Shown: positions 16,960-23,560 of the stretch, in pieces
How the letters are laid out: every line of letters starts with the position of its first letter
Numbering within the stretch: position 1 is the first letter of the stretch
Origin: Lachnospiraceae bacterium
GTDB lineage: Bacteria; Bacillota; Clostridia; Lachnospirales; Lachnospiraceae
Direction of reading: 5' to 3'
Assembly (NCBI GenBank): GCA_900770345.1
Contig: CAAGKF010000185.1
Span: 1-64,000, forward strand
Length of the DNA stretch: 64,000 nucleotides
Notes under the pieces: generated by a model
The model's input: the letters and a program-made list of their open reading frames with translations, nothing else
What the model was told of the DNA's origin: nothing
Database searches by the model: none
Program-made: the position numbers and the translations under genes

Positions 16960-17043
16960 ACTTTTGTTCGGTTTTTTGCGTTCGGCTTATTGACAAACAT
17001 ATGTTCTGGTGATATATTTATATCATAAGAGCAAACATATGTT
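16936..17043. promoter_or_regulatory. Cluster of four LexA boxes
   Basis: Three identical palindromes AACATATGTT lie at 16936-16945, 16996-17005 and 17034-17043; each continues to GTTC on the right. A weaker copy AACTTTTGTT is at 16959-16968. These resemble the Gram-positive SOS box (GAAC-N4-GTTC type) with the first G replaced by A in the perfect copies. Location between lexA and a division inhibitor supports the call. Confidence 0.85.
16990..17018 (+). promoter_or_regulatory. SOS promoter of the YneA-like gene
   Basis: TTGACA (16990-16995), a 17-bp spacer and TATATT (17013-17018). A perfect LexA box fills the first 10 bp of the spacer, and another lies near +1 to +20 (17034-17043), so LexA would block RNA polymerase directly. 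Confidence 0.85.
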
Positions 17044-17088
17044 CTGATTGCGAATAAACTTTTATATTATTTTGTAGGAGGTTTACAC

Positions 17089-17391
17089 ATGAGAAGAACC
17101 GAGATGCGGAGACTGATAACTGCCTGTTTTACACTTTTGCTTTTAGTTACGATCCTGTTAGGACGTACGATGTTTACCTCCATGGCGAAAGAAGAGGAGA
17201 GAAGTGCTGTCTCCTATTACAAAAGTATACAGATCAAGGAAGGTGACAATCTGTGGAATATTGCCGCCCGCTATAAGGATGGAGGCCATATGAGTACCGG
17301 AGAATATATTACTGAGCTGAAGGCCATGAACAATCTGAAAGAAGACACAATTCACGCAGGTCAGTATCTGACTGTGGTTTATTTTAAATAA
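17089..17391 (+). CDS. YneA-like SOS cell division suppressor with LysM domain
   Basis: 100 aa: a basic N-terminus, one membrane segment (about residues 9-27, LITACFTLLLLVTILLG), then an extracytoplasmic LysM domain (about 45-98, IQIKEGDNLWNIAARYKDGG to LTVVYF). Size, topology, divergence from lexA and LexA boxes in the promoter match Bacillus YneA, which delays septation during DNA damage. Sequence identity to YneA cannot be judged here, so the function is inferred from architecture and context. AGGAGG precedes ATG 17089. Confidence 0.85.
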   Translation: MRRTEMRRLITACFTLLLLVTILLGRTMFTSMAKEEERSAVSYYKSIQIKEGDNLWNIAARYKDGGHMSTGEYITELKAMNNLKEDTIHAGQYLTVVYFK

Positions 17392-17436
17392 CTATTTTAA
17401 ACATCATTTTAAACATCAACCTTTTGATAATGCATT

Positions 17437-17469
17437 CCCTGGATCCCTGAAATTGGATCCGGGGTTTTT
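17437..17469 (+). terminator. Intrinsic terminator after the YneA-like gene
   Basis: CCCtGGATCC (17437-17446) and GGATCCgGGG (17455-17464) pair around an 8-nt loop, followed by five T. Confidence 0.85.
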
Positions 17470-17522
17470 CTTTTATCAAACAGGCAGTAAAAGCATCTGA
17501 TAAACTTTCTCAGTTACTCTAC

Positions 17523-17576
17523 TTGTCAATGCAGCTATTTTCTGTTAATATATGCGTGAGTTAGATATAGCTAACT
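17523..17576 (+). promoter_or_regulatory. Promoter with DtxR/iron-box-like operator
   Basis: TTGTCA (17523-17528), 17 bp, TAATAT (17546-17551). At the expected transcription start lies the palindrome AGTTAG-aTATAg-CTAACT (17559-17576). The GTTAG...CTAAC arms resemble DtxR/IdeR/MntR-type metalloregulator sites. Binding there would block initiation of the DUF3793-flavodoxin operon. Confidence 0.65.
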
Positions 17577-17618
17577 TTTGCAGCAACAGTAAAAAGTTAT
17601 CCTTTGAGAGGTATTATA

Positions 17619-18251
17619 ATGAGCAAAGAAACGCTGAACCTGATGATGAGTCTTAATCAGAAAGAACTGGAAACACAGATCGGTCTTCAATGTGCCCCTC
17701 TTTTAACAGGAGTGAAAATTTCTAATCTTCTTACGGCAGACAGAAAATTCAGAAGTGATATAATCCGCCTGTTCCAGAAGACTGCAGTTTCCTGTTATCT
17801 GCTGTACGAGTCCGACCAAAAGGTTACATTTCTGCTGTACATTAAAGAACAGCTGATTCAATATCTGGATAAAGAGGATGTCCGCCGTCTCATGGAGAAG
17901 TTTGGTTATTATCACGGATCCGGGGAACCGATTCCGCTGGGATCCTTTCTGCGGCAGGTTTCCGTACGCTACAGGGCTCACATGGAAAAGAAAGCCGGTT
18001 TTCCGCATGAGATCGGACTGATGTTAGGTTATCCGGCGGAGGATGTGATCGGTTTTATTGAAAATAACGGACAAAACTGCCTGTATATCGGCTATTGGAA
18101 GGTTTATTCCAAACCTGCGGAGCGGCGGAGAATTTTTGATGGATACAACAGAGCCAGGGAACAGGTGATCCGCATGATTTCCGGCGGAATGAATATCAGA
18201 AATATATTAGAACGGTATCAATTACATTCATATAAATCAATTGCCATATAG
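17619..18251 (+). CDS. DUF3793 family protein
   Basis: 210 aa. The family pattern is clear: QCAPLLTGVKISNL near the N-terminus, YLLYESDQKVTFLLY in the middle, and FPHEIGLMLGYPAEDVIGFI with CLYIGYWKVYSKPAE towards the end. The biochemical role is unknown; homologues commonly sit with flavodoxins and ferrous iron transport genes in Clostridia, and here a flavodoxin follows after 11 bp. ATG 17619 is chosen as the start because GAGAGG lies upstream at normal distance. Regulation by iron is suggested by the palindrome at 17559-17576. Confidence 0.85.
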   Translation: MSKETLNLMMSLNQKELETQIGLQCAPLLTGVKISNLLTADRKFRSDIIRLFQKTAVSCYLLYESDQKVTFLLYIKEQLIQYLDKEDVRRLMEKFGYYHGSGEPIPLGSFLRQVSVRYRAHMEKKAGFPHEIGLMLGYPAEDVIGFIENNGQNCLYIGYWKVYSKPAERRRIFDGYNRAREQVIRMISGGMNIRNILERYQLHSYKSIAI

Positions 18252-18262
18252 GAGGACAAAAA

Positions 18263-18694
18263 ATGAACGAAATTGTAGTAGCTTACTGGTCACAGACAGG
18301 AAACACGGAAGCAATGGCGCAGGCTGTTGCGCAGGGAATTGAAGAAGCCGGGAAAAAGGCTAAAGTTACCGAAATTTCCGGCATTTCTCCGCAGGATCTG
18401 AAAGATGCGGCTGCCTTTGCTCTGGGCTGCCCCGCTATGGGCGCAGAGGTTCTGGAGGAATCGGAGATGGAGCCGTTTGTGATGGAAGTGGAAGGCTTTG
18501 CTTCCGGAAAGAAAATCGGATTATTCGGTTCTTACGGCTGGGGAGACGGTCAGTGGATGAGAGACTGGGAGGAGAGAATGAGCAATGCCGGTGCTGAAAT
18601 TGTCAGCGGTGAAGGCGTGATCGCCCAGGAAGCTCCGGACGATGAATCACTTGAAAAATGCAGGGCATTAGGAAAGGCCCTGGCCGGAGTATAA
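18263..18694 (+). CDS. Flavodoxin
   Basis: 143 aa single-domain flavodoxin. The FMN-phosphate loop is WSQTGNTEAMA at residues 9-19; the isoalloxazine-contacting loops are GCPAMGAE and GSYGWGDGQW. It is a one-electron carrier that can replace ferredoxin when iron is scarce, consistent with the iron-box-like site controlling the operon. AGGAGG lies upstream of ATG 18263. The acidic, short form is typical of Clostridia. Confidence 0.95.
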   Translation: MNEIVVAYWSQTGNTEAMAQAVAQGIEEAGKKAKVTEISGISPQDLKDAAAFALGCPAMGAEVLEESEMEPFVMEVEGFASGKKIGLFGSYGWGDGQWMRDWEERMSNAGAEIVSGEGVIAQEAPDDESLEKCRALGKALAGV

Positions 18695-18710
18695 AAGAAA
18701 ATATCGGATT

Positions 18711-18756
18711 TTAACAGGCCGGAAGCTTGATTGCAGATCAGTTTCCGGCCTGTTAA
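18711..18756. terminator. Bidirectional terminator between flavodoxin and the recombinase
   Basis: TTAACAGGCCGGAA (18711-18724) pairs perfectly with TTCCGGCCTGTTAA (18743-18756). The 18-nt loop has its own short TGAT/ATCA pairing. It serves two convergent genes. Confidence 0.8.
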
Positions 18757-18766
18757 TTAGAACTTA

Positions 18767-19822
18767 TTATTGTTTTTCTCGGAGCTGCACCTTATTTCGG
18801 GCGCTTCTTCGCCGTTCATCCTCCAGCGCCGCATAGTGACGCTTGGTAGTATTTACATCGGAGTGGCCCAGTACATCCGCCACCAGATAAATATCTCCGG
18901 TTTCCCGGTACAGACTGGTACCATAGGTACTGCGCAGCTTATGAGGGGTAATGGGCTTTAAAGGAGCCACAGTGCGGGCATATTTTTTCACAAGATTTTC
19001 TACGCTGCGCACAGCCATCCGTTTCCGCTGGAGAGAGAGGAAGAGGGCATCTTCATGACCTTCCTCGGGAATGATATGGTCACGTTCCTCCAGGTAATCC
19101 AGCAGCGCATCCTCCACCTCAGTTCCGAAATAAACGGTTACTTCCTTACCGCCTTTGCGGTATATGCGTATTCCGCCGTTTTTGAAATCAATGTCGGAAA
19201 TATTCAGTCCGACGCACTCTGACACACGGATTCCGGTACCCAGAAGCAATGTCAGAAGAGCCAGATCCCTTGTTTTCGTTTTCGCATGAAAGGTCTTTTG
19301 CTTATCAGTCAGCTTGTCTCCCTGTTCCACCTCATCCAGCAGGAGAGCAACCTCATCCACGTCCAGACGAATTATTTCCTTTTCGTGAAGCTTTGGAAGA
19401 CGTACAAGAGCCGCCGGGTTATTTTTGATCCGTTCATTGCGGTAGAAGTAGTTATAAAAGCTTTTCAAGGAAGAAATTTTTCGCATAATTCCCCGTTCCT
19501 TATTCATAACTTCCTGATTTTTATCGTTAAAGCGATATTTCAGATATTCCATGTATTCCTCAAAATCCGTAACGGAGAGCCGGTCCAGATGCTCAAGAGT
19601 GATTTCTTTAATTTCCATACGGCTTAAAAGTGGGTTTTCTTTGTGGAGGAAATCAAAAAATACATGAAGATCATAAGCATATGCAATTCTTGTCCGGGAA
19701 GAAGTTCTCGGCTCAATTCCACGGAAGAAGTCCCCGCAGAAGCCCGGCAGTTCCCGGATGAGACCGCGCAGCTTGATAATGTTTTCTTTGTCTTTTTGTT
19801 CGTGATAAGTTAAATTGGCCAT
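18767..19822 (-). CDS. XerS-like chromosomal tyrosine recombinase
   Basis: 351 aa. The SAM-like N-terminal DNA-binding domain (about 20-135) is followed by the catalytic domain with R199 (LGTGIRVSE), K223 (YRKGGKE), H294 and R297 (TPHKLRSTYG), H320 (LGHSDVN) and nucleophile Y330 (TKRHYAAL). All catalytic residues are present. Length and the TRDLALLTLLLGTGIR stretch resemble XerS, the single recombinase that resolves chromosome dimers in streptococci, more than phage integrases. No phage genes flank it. A 34-bp inverted repeat lies just upstream (19856-19889). The ribosome binding site is weak (GAGG 13 bases before ATG). Confidence 0.85.
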   Translation of the reverse strand: MANLTYHEQKDKENIIKLRGLIRELPGFCGDFFRGIEPRTSSRTRIAYAYDLHVFFDFLHKENPLLSRMEIKEITLEHLDRLSVTDFEEYMEYLKYRFNDKNQEVMNKERGIMRKISSLKSFYNYFYRNERIKNNPAALVRLPKLHEKEIIRLDVDEVALLLDEVEQGDKLTDKQKTFHAKTKTRDLALLTLLLGTGIRVSECVGLNISDIDFKNGGIRIYRKGGKEVTVYFGTEVEDALLDYLEERDHIIPEEGHEDALFLSLQRKRMAVRSVENLVKKYARTVAPLKPITPHKLRSTYGTSLYRETGDIYLVADVLGHSDVNTTKRHYAALEDERRRSARNKVQLREKQ

Positions 19823-19855
19823 TGGAAAATGGTACCTCGCGTTTCTTTTACTGCC

Positions 19856-19889
19856 AACTATTCGTTAAACTAGACTTTCGCGAATAGTT
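19856..19889. repeat. 34-bp inverted repeat upstream of the XerS-like gene
   Basis: AACTATTCG (19856-19864) and CGAATAGTT (19881-19889) are perfect 9-bp arms around 16 nt. It lacks a T-run and lies in the gap between the HPr gene and the recombinase gene. It could be the recombinase's own target (dif-like) or an operator. Confidence 0.6.
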
Positions 19890-19951
19890 AAAACTGTGCT
19901 CTCACACACATAAAAATACTTTTTTATCCATTTAATAATTTCTTCAAAATA

Positions 19952-20209
19952 TTACAGCACTGTGCGCATAAGGCCCTTCAGGTAACCGGCCGCCTGATCT
20001 TCGTCAGGCCCTTCTACTGTCAGAGTGATCGTATCACCCTGACGGGCACGCAGATTCAGAATAGACATAACATTTTTACAATCAGCTGTTGACGTTTCAT
20101 CCGACAGTGTAATCCGGCTTTCATAATCCATAGCTGCCTTATTCAGACTCAGCGCATTTGACGCATGCAGCCCCTTTCTGTCAGAAATCACATAGCGATA
20201 GCTTATCAT
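19952..20209 (-). CDS. Atypical HPr-like phosphocarrier protein
   Basis: 85 aa with the HPr fold length and spacing. The phosphorylatable H15 is in place (KGLHAS), but the usual R17-P18 are S17-N18, and the regulatory Ser46 is Asn46 (CKNVMS). Canonical HPr carries HARPA and KSIMG at these places. It may still accept phosphate on H15, but it should not be phosphorylated at residue 46 by HPr kinase. I therefore read it as a paralogue with altered role rather than the main ptsH product. No enzyme I gene adjoins it. AAAGGA precedes the ATG and a good promoter is present. Confidence 0.85.
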   Translation of the reverse strand: MISYRYVISDRKGLHASNALSLNKAAMDYESRITLSDETSTADCKNVMSILNLRARQGDTITLTVEGPDEDQAAGYLKGLMRTVL

Positions 20210-20253
20210 TTGTTCATCATCCTTTGTATGTTGTATCCTTTTATTTCACATTT

Positions 20254-20282
20254 ATTTTAGCACAGAGGTAATTTTATGACAA
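20254..20282 (-). promoter_or_regulatory. Promoter of the HPr-like gene
   Basis: Minus strand TTGTCA (20282-20277), 17 bp, TAAAAT (20259-20254). The divergent tRNA-thiolation gene has a TATAAT -10 at 20295-20300 with a poor -35; the palindrome ATGACA/TGTCAT (20276-20295) lies between them. Confidence 0.75.
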
Positions 20283-20360
20283 GTCCTCCTGTCATATAAT
20301 GCATGCTTGACAAGGCCGGTGCCGGCTTGTAGAATGAATCCGGAAAGGATTGATAATCAT

Positions 20361-21098
20361 ATGAAGCTTCAGCGACTTTTAAGCCTGACCCGTCAGGCTC
20401 TTGATACCTATCAGCTTATTGAAAACGGTGATCGGATTGCTATTGGCATATCAGGCGGAAAAGACAGCCTTACTCTCCTCTACGCCCTCCGCCACCTGCA
20501 GCGTTTTTATCCGAAAAAATATGAGCTCTGTGCTATCACGGTAGATCTGGGACTGGGAAACATGGATCTGGAACCGATAAAGGATATCTGCAGGGAATTT
20601 GAAATCCCTTATAAAATTATTCCCACAGAGATCGGCACTGTGCTGTTCGATATACGCAGGGAATCAAATCCCTGTTCTCTCTGTGCAAAAATGCGAAAGG
20701 GCGCTCTCAATGAAGCCGCAAAGGAAATGGGCTGTAATAAGATTGCCTATGCCCATCACCGCGATGATGTGATAGAGACGATGCTGATGTCACTGTTTTA
20801 TGAGGGGCGATTCTATTGCTTTTCTCCTTATACCTACCTTGACCGCATGGATCTGGCTGTGATCCGCCCTCTTCTATTTGTGACCGAAGCTGATGTAATC
20901 GGTTTTAAAAACATGTACCATCTGCCTGTCTGCAAGAATCCATGTCCGATGGACGGTTATACAAAACGTCAATATATTAAGGAGCTGATCCGCAATATGC
21001 AAAAAGACAACCCTCATTTAAAGGATTGTCTTTTCCACGCCGTTACAGAAGGCAATATAAAAGGCTGGCCCGAAGCTGTTAAAAAAATCCGAAAATAA
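20361..21098 (+). CDS. TtcA-like tRNA 2-thiocytidine biosynthesis ATPase
   Basis: 245 aa from ATG 20361 (a start at 20334 is possible; GGAAAGGA lies between them). The PP-loop SGGKDS follows GDRIAIG near residue 30. The cysteine pair NPCSLCAKMRKGAL and the C-terminal NPCP motif are those of TtcA-type enzymes, which bind an Fe-S cluster and thiolate C32 of tRNA. The AYAHHRDDVIETMLM block is also family-typical. The product is somewhat shorter than E. coli TtcA. It stands alone, diverging from the HPr-like gene and converging on the LCP gene. Confidence 0.85.
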   Translation: MKLQRLLSLTRQALDTYQLIENGDRIAIGISGGKDSLTLLYALRHLQRFYPKKYELCAITVDLGLGNMDLEPIKDICREFEIPYKIIPTEIGTVLFDIRRESNPCSLCAKMRKGALNEAAKEMGCNKIAYAHHRDDVIETMLMSLFYEGRFYCFSPYTYLDRMDLAVIRPLLFVTEADVIGFKNMYHLPVCKNPCPMDGYTKRQYIKELIRNMQKDNPHLKDCLFHAVTEGNIKGWPEAVKKIRK

Positions 21099-21104
21099 TT
21101 GAAC

Positions 21105-23000
21105 TTAATTCAGAACGCCTGGACCGTTGTTTTCAGATCCGGAGTTTCCGCTGCTCCCGGCTTCACCGGGACCGCCGGAAGCCTTGCTGTTTTCAGAATC
21201 GGAGCTGCCGGAAGCTTCACCAGGACCGCTTTCTGAAGAGCTTACGGAAGCATTCGAAGAACCATCTTCGGCTCCGGATGTTCCTGCTTCCTGCGGTGCT
21301 TCGGATTCAAAGGCTCCCGGTCTTTCAGGCCTGGATGCACCGGAGCCGGAAGAACCCGGTCTCACGCCGGGCCCCTGTTCCTCCTTTGTCTCCGAAACAG
21401 AAGGTTTATGGCCTGTATTTCCGGAAATGCCGGGACCTATCTCTTCTTTTCCATTCTCTTCTCTTTCTTCCATTTCCTGCTTATTGCTTCCCAGTTCTTC
21501 GATCACAGCTTCCTCACTGGATTCTTCTGTACTTTCCGCAGCGGTTTCTGTCTCCGGAACAGTTTCTGCCGGCTCAGGAGCTGCTGTCTGCTTTTCGGAG
21601 GATGAGCTGCCGGAAGTGGAACTGCCGGAGCCGGATCCGCTGCCTGAAGGAGCCGGCTGTCCCTCTTCGTAGAGCCCTGTCTCCTCAGAAATAGCCGCGC
21701 TGATTTTTTTCACTGCAGCTGAAGGTGTATAAACTACTTCATCACCGTACAGAAATTTATGAAGGAGAACGTCATTGCTTTCCAGCGTAGTTGGAATTAC
21801 GCAATCCATTTTTCCGACCCGGGCTGTCTGCCGTGAGAAAGGAAATCCTGCTGTTTCACCGATGTAGTACTTTCCCACATCCTTTGCCATGGGAAGAAGG
21901 TCGTTAATATTGATACTGGTTGAGATCTGAGGCAAAATTGCCTTAACAAGACCTGCCAGTGTGCCTGCATCCGCCTGCTTTGCCTTCTCCAGTGCCAGGC
22001 TTACGACCTTGCGCTGACGTTCCGTACGCTGGAAATCTGTATCCATCAAACGGAGGCGGCTGTAAGCCACTGCCTGAACGCCGTCCAGATGGTTCATGCC
22101 GGCCTCCGAAAGCTGAACAGAACCCAGTCCGGTGGAATTTACGGTTTCAGTAATAAAGGCATTTATGTATTTAAATTCAGCCGGAGTGATCTCCAAATCA
22201 ATTCCGCCCAGCACATTGATGGCTTCCGCTACAGCCTTCCAGTTGAACGCAGCATAGTCATCAATCTTCAGATCCAGATTTTCTTCCAGCGCAGCTACCG
22301 CCTGTTTCTGCCCTCCTTTAAAATAAGCCTCATTAATCTTGTGATAAGTCCCTTCTGAATTGATCTTCAGGTAGGTATCTCTGTATACACTGACCAGTCT
22401 TATCTCACCGGTAGAACGGTTGACGCTGCATATCATCTGTACATCTGCCAGAGCATTCTTGGTGTTGCCGTCACGGCTGTCAACACCAAATACAGCAACA
22501 TTCCAGTAGCCGGCAGGACGGTGAAGAAAAAGATAAGCCTCATAACCGAGAACGATCAACAGTACAGCCAACAAAACAAGAGGCCATCTGCGTTTTTTGT
22601 GTCCCTTTGCAGAACTCTTTCTGCCGTGAGAATTATTTTTCTGAGCTTCTTTCGCGGATGCTTTGGATCTTGATTTCCTTTCTGACAGATAATCATCCTC
22701 TGTGGAAGCTGCCATGTAGCGTGAAACAGCCCGGTCAGCGGCGCTCATTCCCCTGCTCTGACGTTTCCCGGATCCGGCTGAAGACTGACCTGATCCGGAA
22801 GCGGATCGGCCTGTTGCTCCCGCGCGGCCGGACCTGTGCTCTTTGGAAGCGGACCGGCTGCTCCGCCTGCTGTAATTCTCTCCATATTCCCCCTCACAAT
22901 ACGCATCATCCAGTTCATCTCTATGACGGCCGGCTGCTGCCCGCCGCTGACGTCTTGCTCTTATACGCTGCAGTTCATCGTCATTATCATTGTAATTCAT
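21105..23000 (-). CDS. LCP-family cell wall ligase with long disordered tail
   Basis: 631 aa. A basic, serine-rich cytoplasmic N-terminus (1-138) precedes one membrane segment (about 139-160, RRWPLVLLAVLLIVLGYEAY). The LytR-CpsA-Psr domain spans about 168-340: VAVFGVDSRDG, SVYRDTYLKI, then the arginine cluster YSRLRLMDTDFQRTERQRK. LCP proteins transfer anionic glycopolymers from lipid carrier to peptidoglycan outside the cell. Unusual is the tail, about 448-631, made almost only of Gly, Ser, Pro and Glu. The stop lies 6 bp from the convergent tRNA gene, with no clear terminator. A TATAAT with TG extension lies upstream at 23060-23055. Confidence 0.92.
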   Translation of the reverse strand: MNYNDNDDELQRIRARRQRRAAAGRHRDELDDAYCEGEYGENYSRRSSRSASKEHRSGRAGATGRSASGSGQSSAGSGKRQSRGMSAADRAVSRYMAASTEDDYLSERKSRSKASAKEAQKNNSHGRKSSAKGHKKRRWPLVLLAVLLIVLGYEAYLFLHRPAGYWNVAVFGVDSRDGNTKNALADVQMICSVNRSTGEIRLVSVYRDTYLKINSEGTYHKINEAYFKGGQKQAVAALEENLDLKIDDYAAFNWKAVAEAINVLGGIDLEITPAEFKYINAFITETVNSTGLGSVQLSEAGMNHLDGVQAVAYSRLRLMDTDFQRTERQRKVVSLALEKAKQADAGTLAGLVKAILPQISTSININDLLPMAKDVGKYYIGETAGFPFSRQTARVGKMDCVIPTTLESNDVLLHKFLYGDEVVYTPSAAVKKISAAISEETGLYEEGQPAPSGSGSGSGSSTSGSSSSEKQTAAPEPAETVPETETAAESTEESSEEAVIEELGSNKQEMEEREENGKEEIGPGISGNTGHKPSVSETKEEQGPGVRPGSSGSGASRPERPGAFESEAPQEAGTSGAEDGSSNASVSSSESGPGEASGSSDSENSKASGGPGEAGSSGNSGSENNGPGVLN

Positions 23001-23054
23001 TTCACACCTCGTATTGACACGATTTTAAATGGTACCGGCATTGCGCCATCAGGC

Positions 23055-23062
23055 ATTATATC
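23055..23062 (-). promoter_or_regulatory. Extended -10 of the LCP gene
   Basis: On the minus strand TATAAT (23060-23055) is preceded by TGA, an extended -10 element; the -35 is poor. It lies 55 bp before the LCP start codon. Confidence 0.5.
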
Positions 23063-23156
23063 ACACATCAACACCAAAAAACAGATGGATTCTCTTACGG
23101 AATCTTTAAAATATACGCTGAAATGTATTTTCCGGAACCATGAACGTAAAATCGGG

Positions 23157-23186
23157 TTGACGCATAAGATGGAAGTGGGATATAAT
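23157..23186 (+). promoter_or_regulatory. glmS promoter
   Basis: TTGACG (23157-23162), 18 bp, TATAAT (23181-23186). It places the transcript start about 45 nt ahead of the glmS ribozyme. Confidence 0.75.
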
Positions 23187-23236
23187 ATGGGAGATCTGTT
23201 TAGAAGGAGGAAACAGTTTCCAAATAGCAAAGCTAT

Positions 23237-23426
23237 AGCGCCATGCACCTTTTTTCGGGAACGGGAACGGCAGAAAAACGGGATTTCTGTTTGTCTGCTG
23301 CCGGGGAGAGGTTAACGAGGTGGAGAGATTATCGAAAAATTCGGCGGGTGCTCTCCCATGCCGTCCGGGCGTGTTTATACCGAAAAATATGCAGGTAACT
23401 GCAAAACAAATACGGTGTAACCGGAC
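23237..23426 (+). ncRNA. glmS ribozyme (glucosamine-6-phosphate-activated self-cleaving riboswitch)
   Basis: Conserved parts occur in order. The cleavage-site segment AGCGCC is at 23237-23242, with cleavage predicted between 23237 and 23238. A P1 stem pairs CCTTTTTTC with GGGGAGAGG, enclosing a GGCAG.../...CTGCTGCC hairpin. The core TTAACGAGGTGGAGAG is followed by TTATCGA and TTCGGCGGGTG, closed by CTCTCCC. P3 pairs GTCCGG (23363-23368) with CCGGAC (23421-23426), enclosing a GCAGgtaaCTGC hairpin. Glucosamine-6-phosphate, the product of GlmS, acts as cofactor and the cleaved mRNA is degraded. It lies 135 bp ahead of glmS. This explains the 540-bp gap between the LCP gene and glmS. Confidence 0.95.
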
Positions 23427-23560
23427 CAGATGATTGTATCGGAATATATCAGAAAAATATCAGGAAAAGGGTCTGACCGGGACCCCTGTTTTTCGTGTAC
23501 TTAAATCCCGGTGTTAAACAGTATTATAATTGACATCTGCAGAAAGGAAGCATAAGGATT

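Noticed and set aside
18767..19822. Integrase of a prophage or integrative element
   Set aside because: No phage or conjugation genes, no attachment repeat at a tRNA, and the sequence is closer to chromosomal XerS-type recombinases.
21127..21672. Plus-strand frame rich in Pro/Ser/Glu opposite the LCP tail
   Set aside because: It mirrors the repetitive Gly/Ser/Glu codons of the tail.
23463..23500. Terminator GGGTC/GACCC between the ribozyme and glmS
   Set aside because: Only five base pairs; a terminator here would not fit the ribozyme's cleavage mechanism.
23018..23560. Possible small protein gene between the LCP gene and glmS
   Set aside because: The region is fully explained by the glmS promoter, ribozyme and leader.
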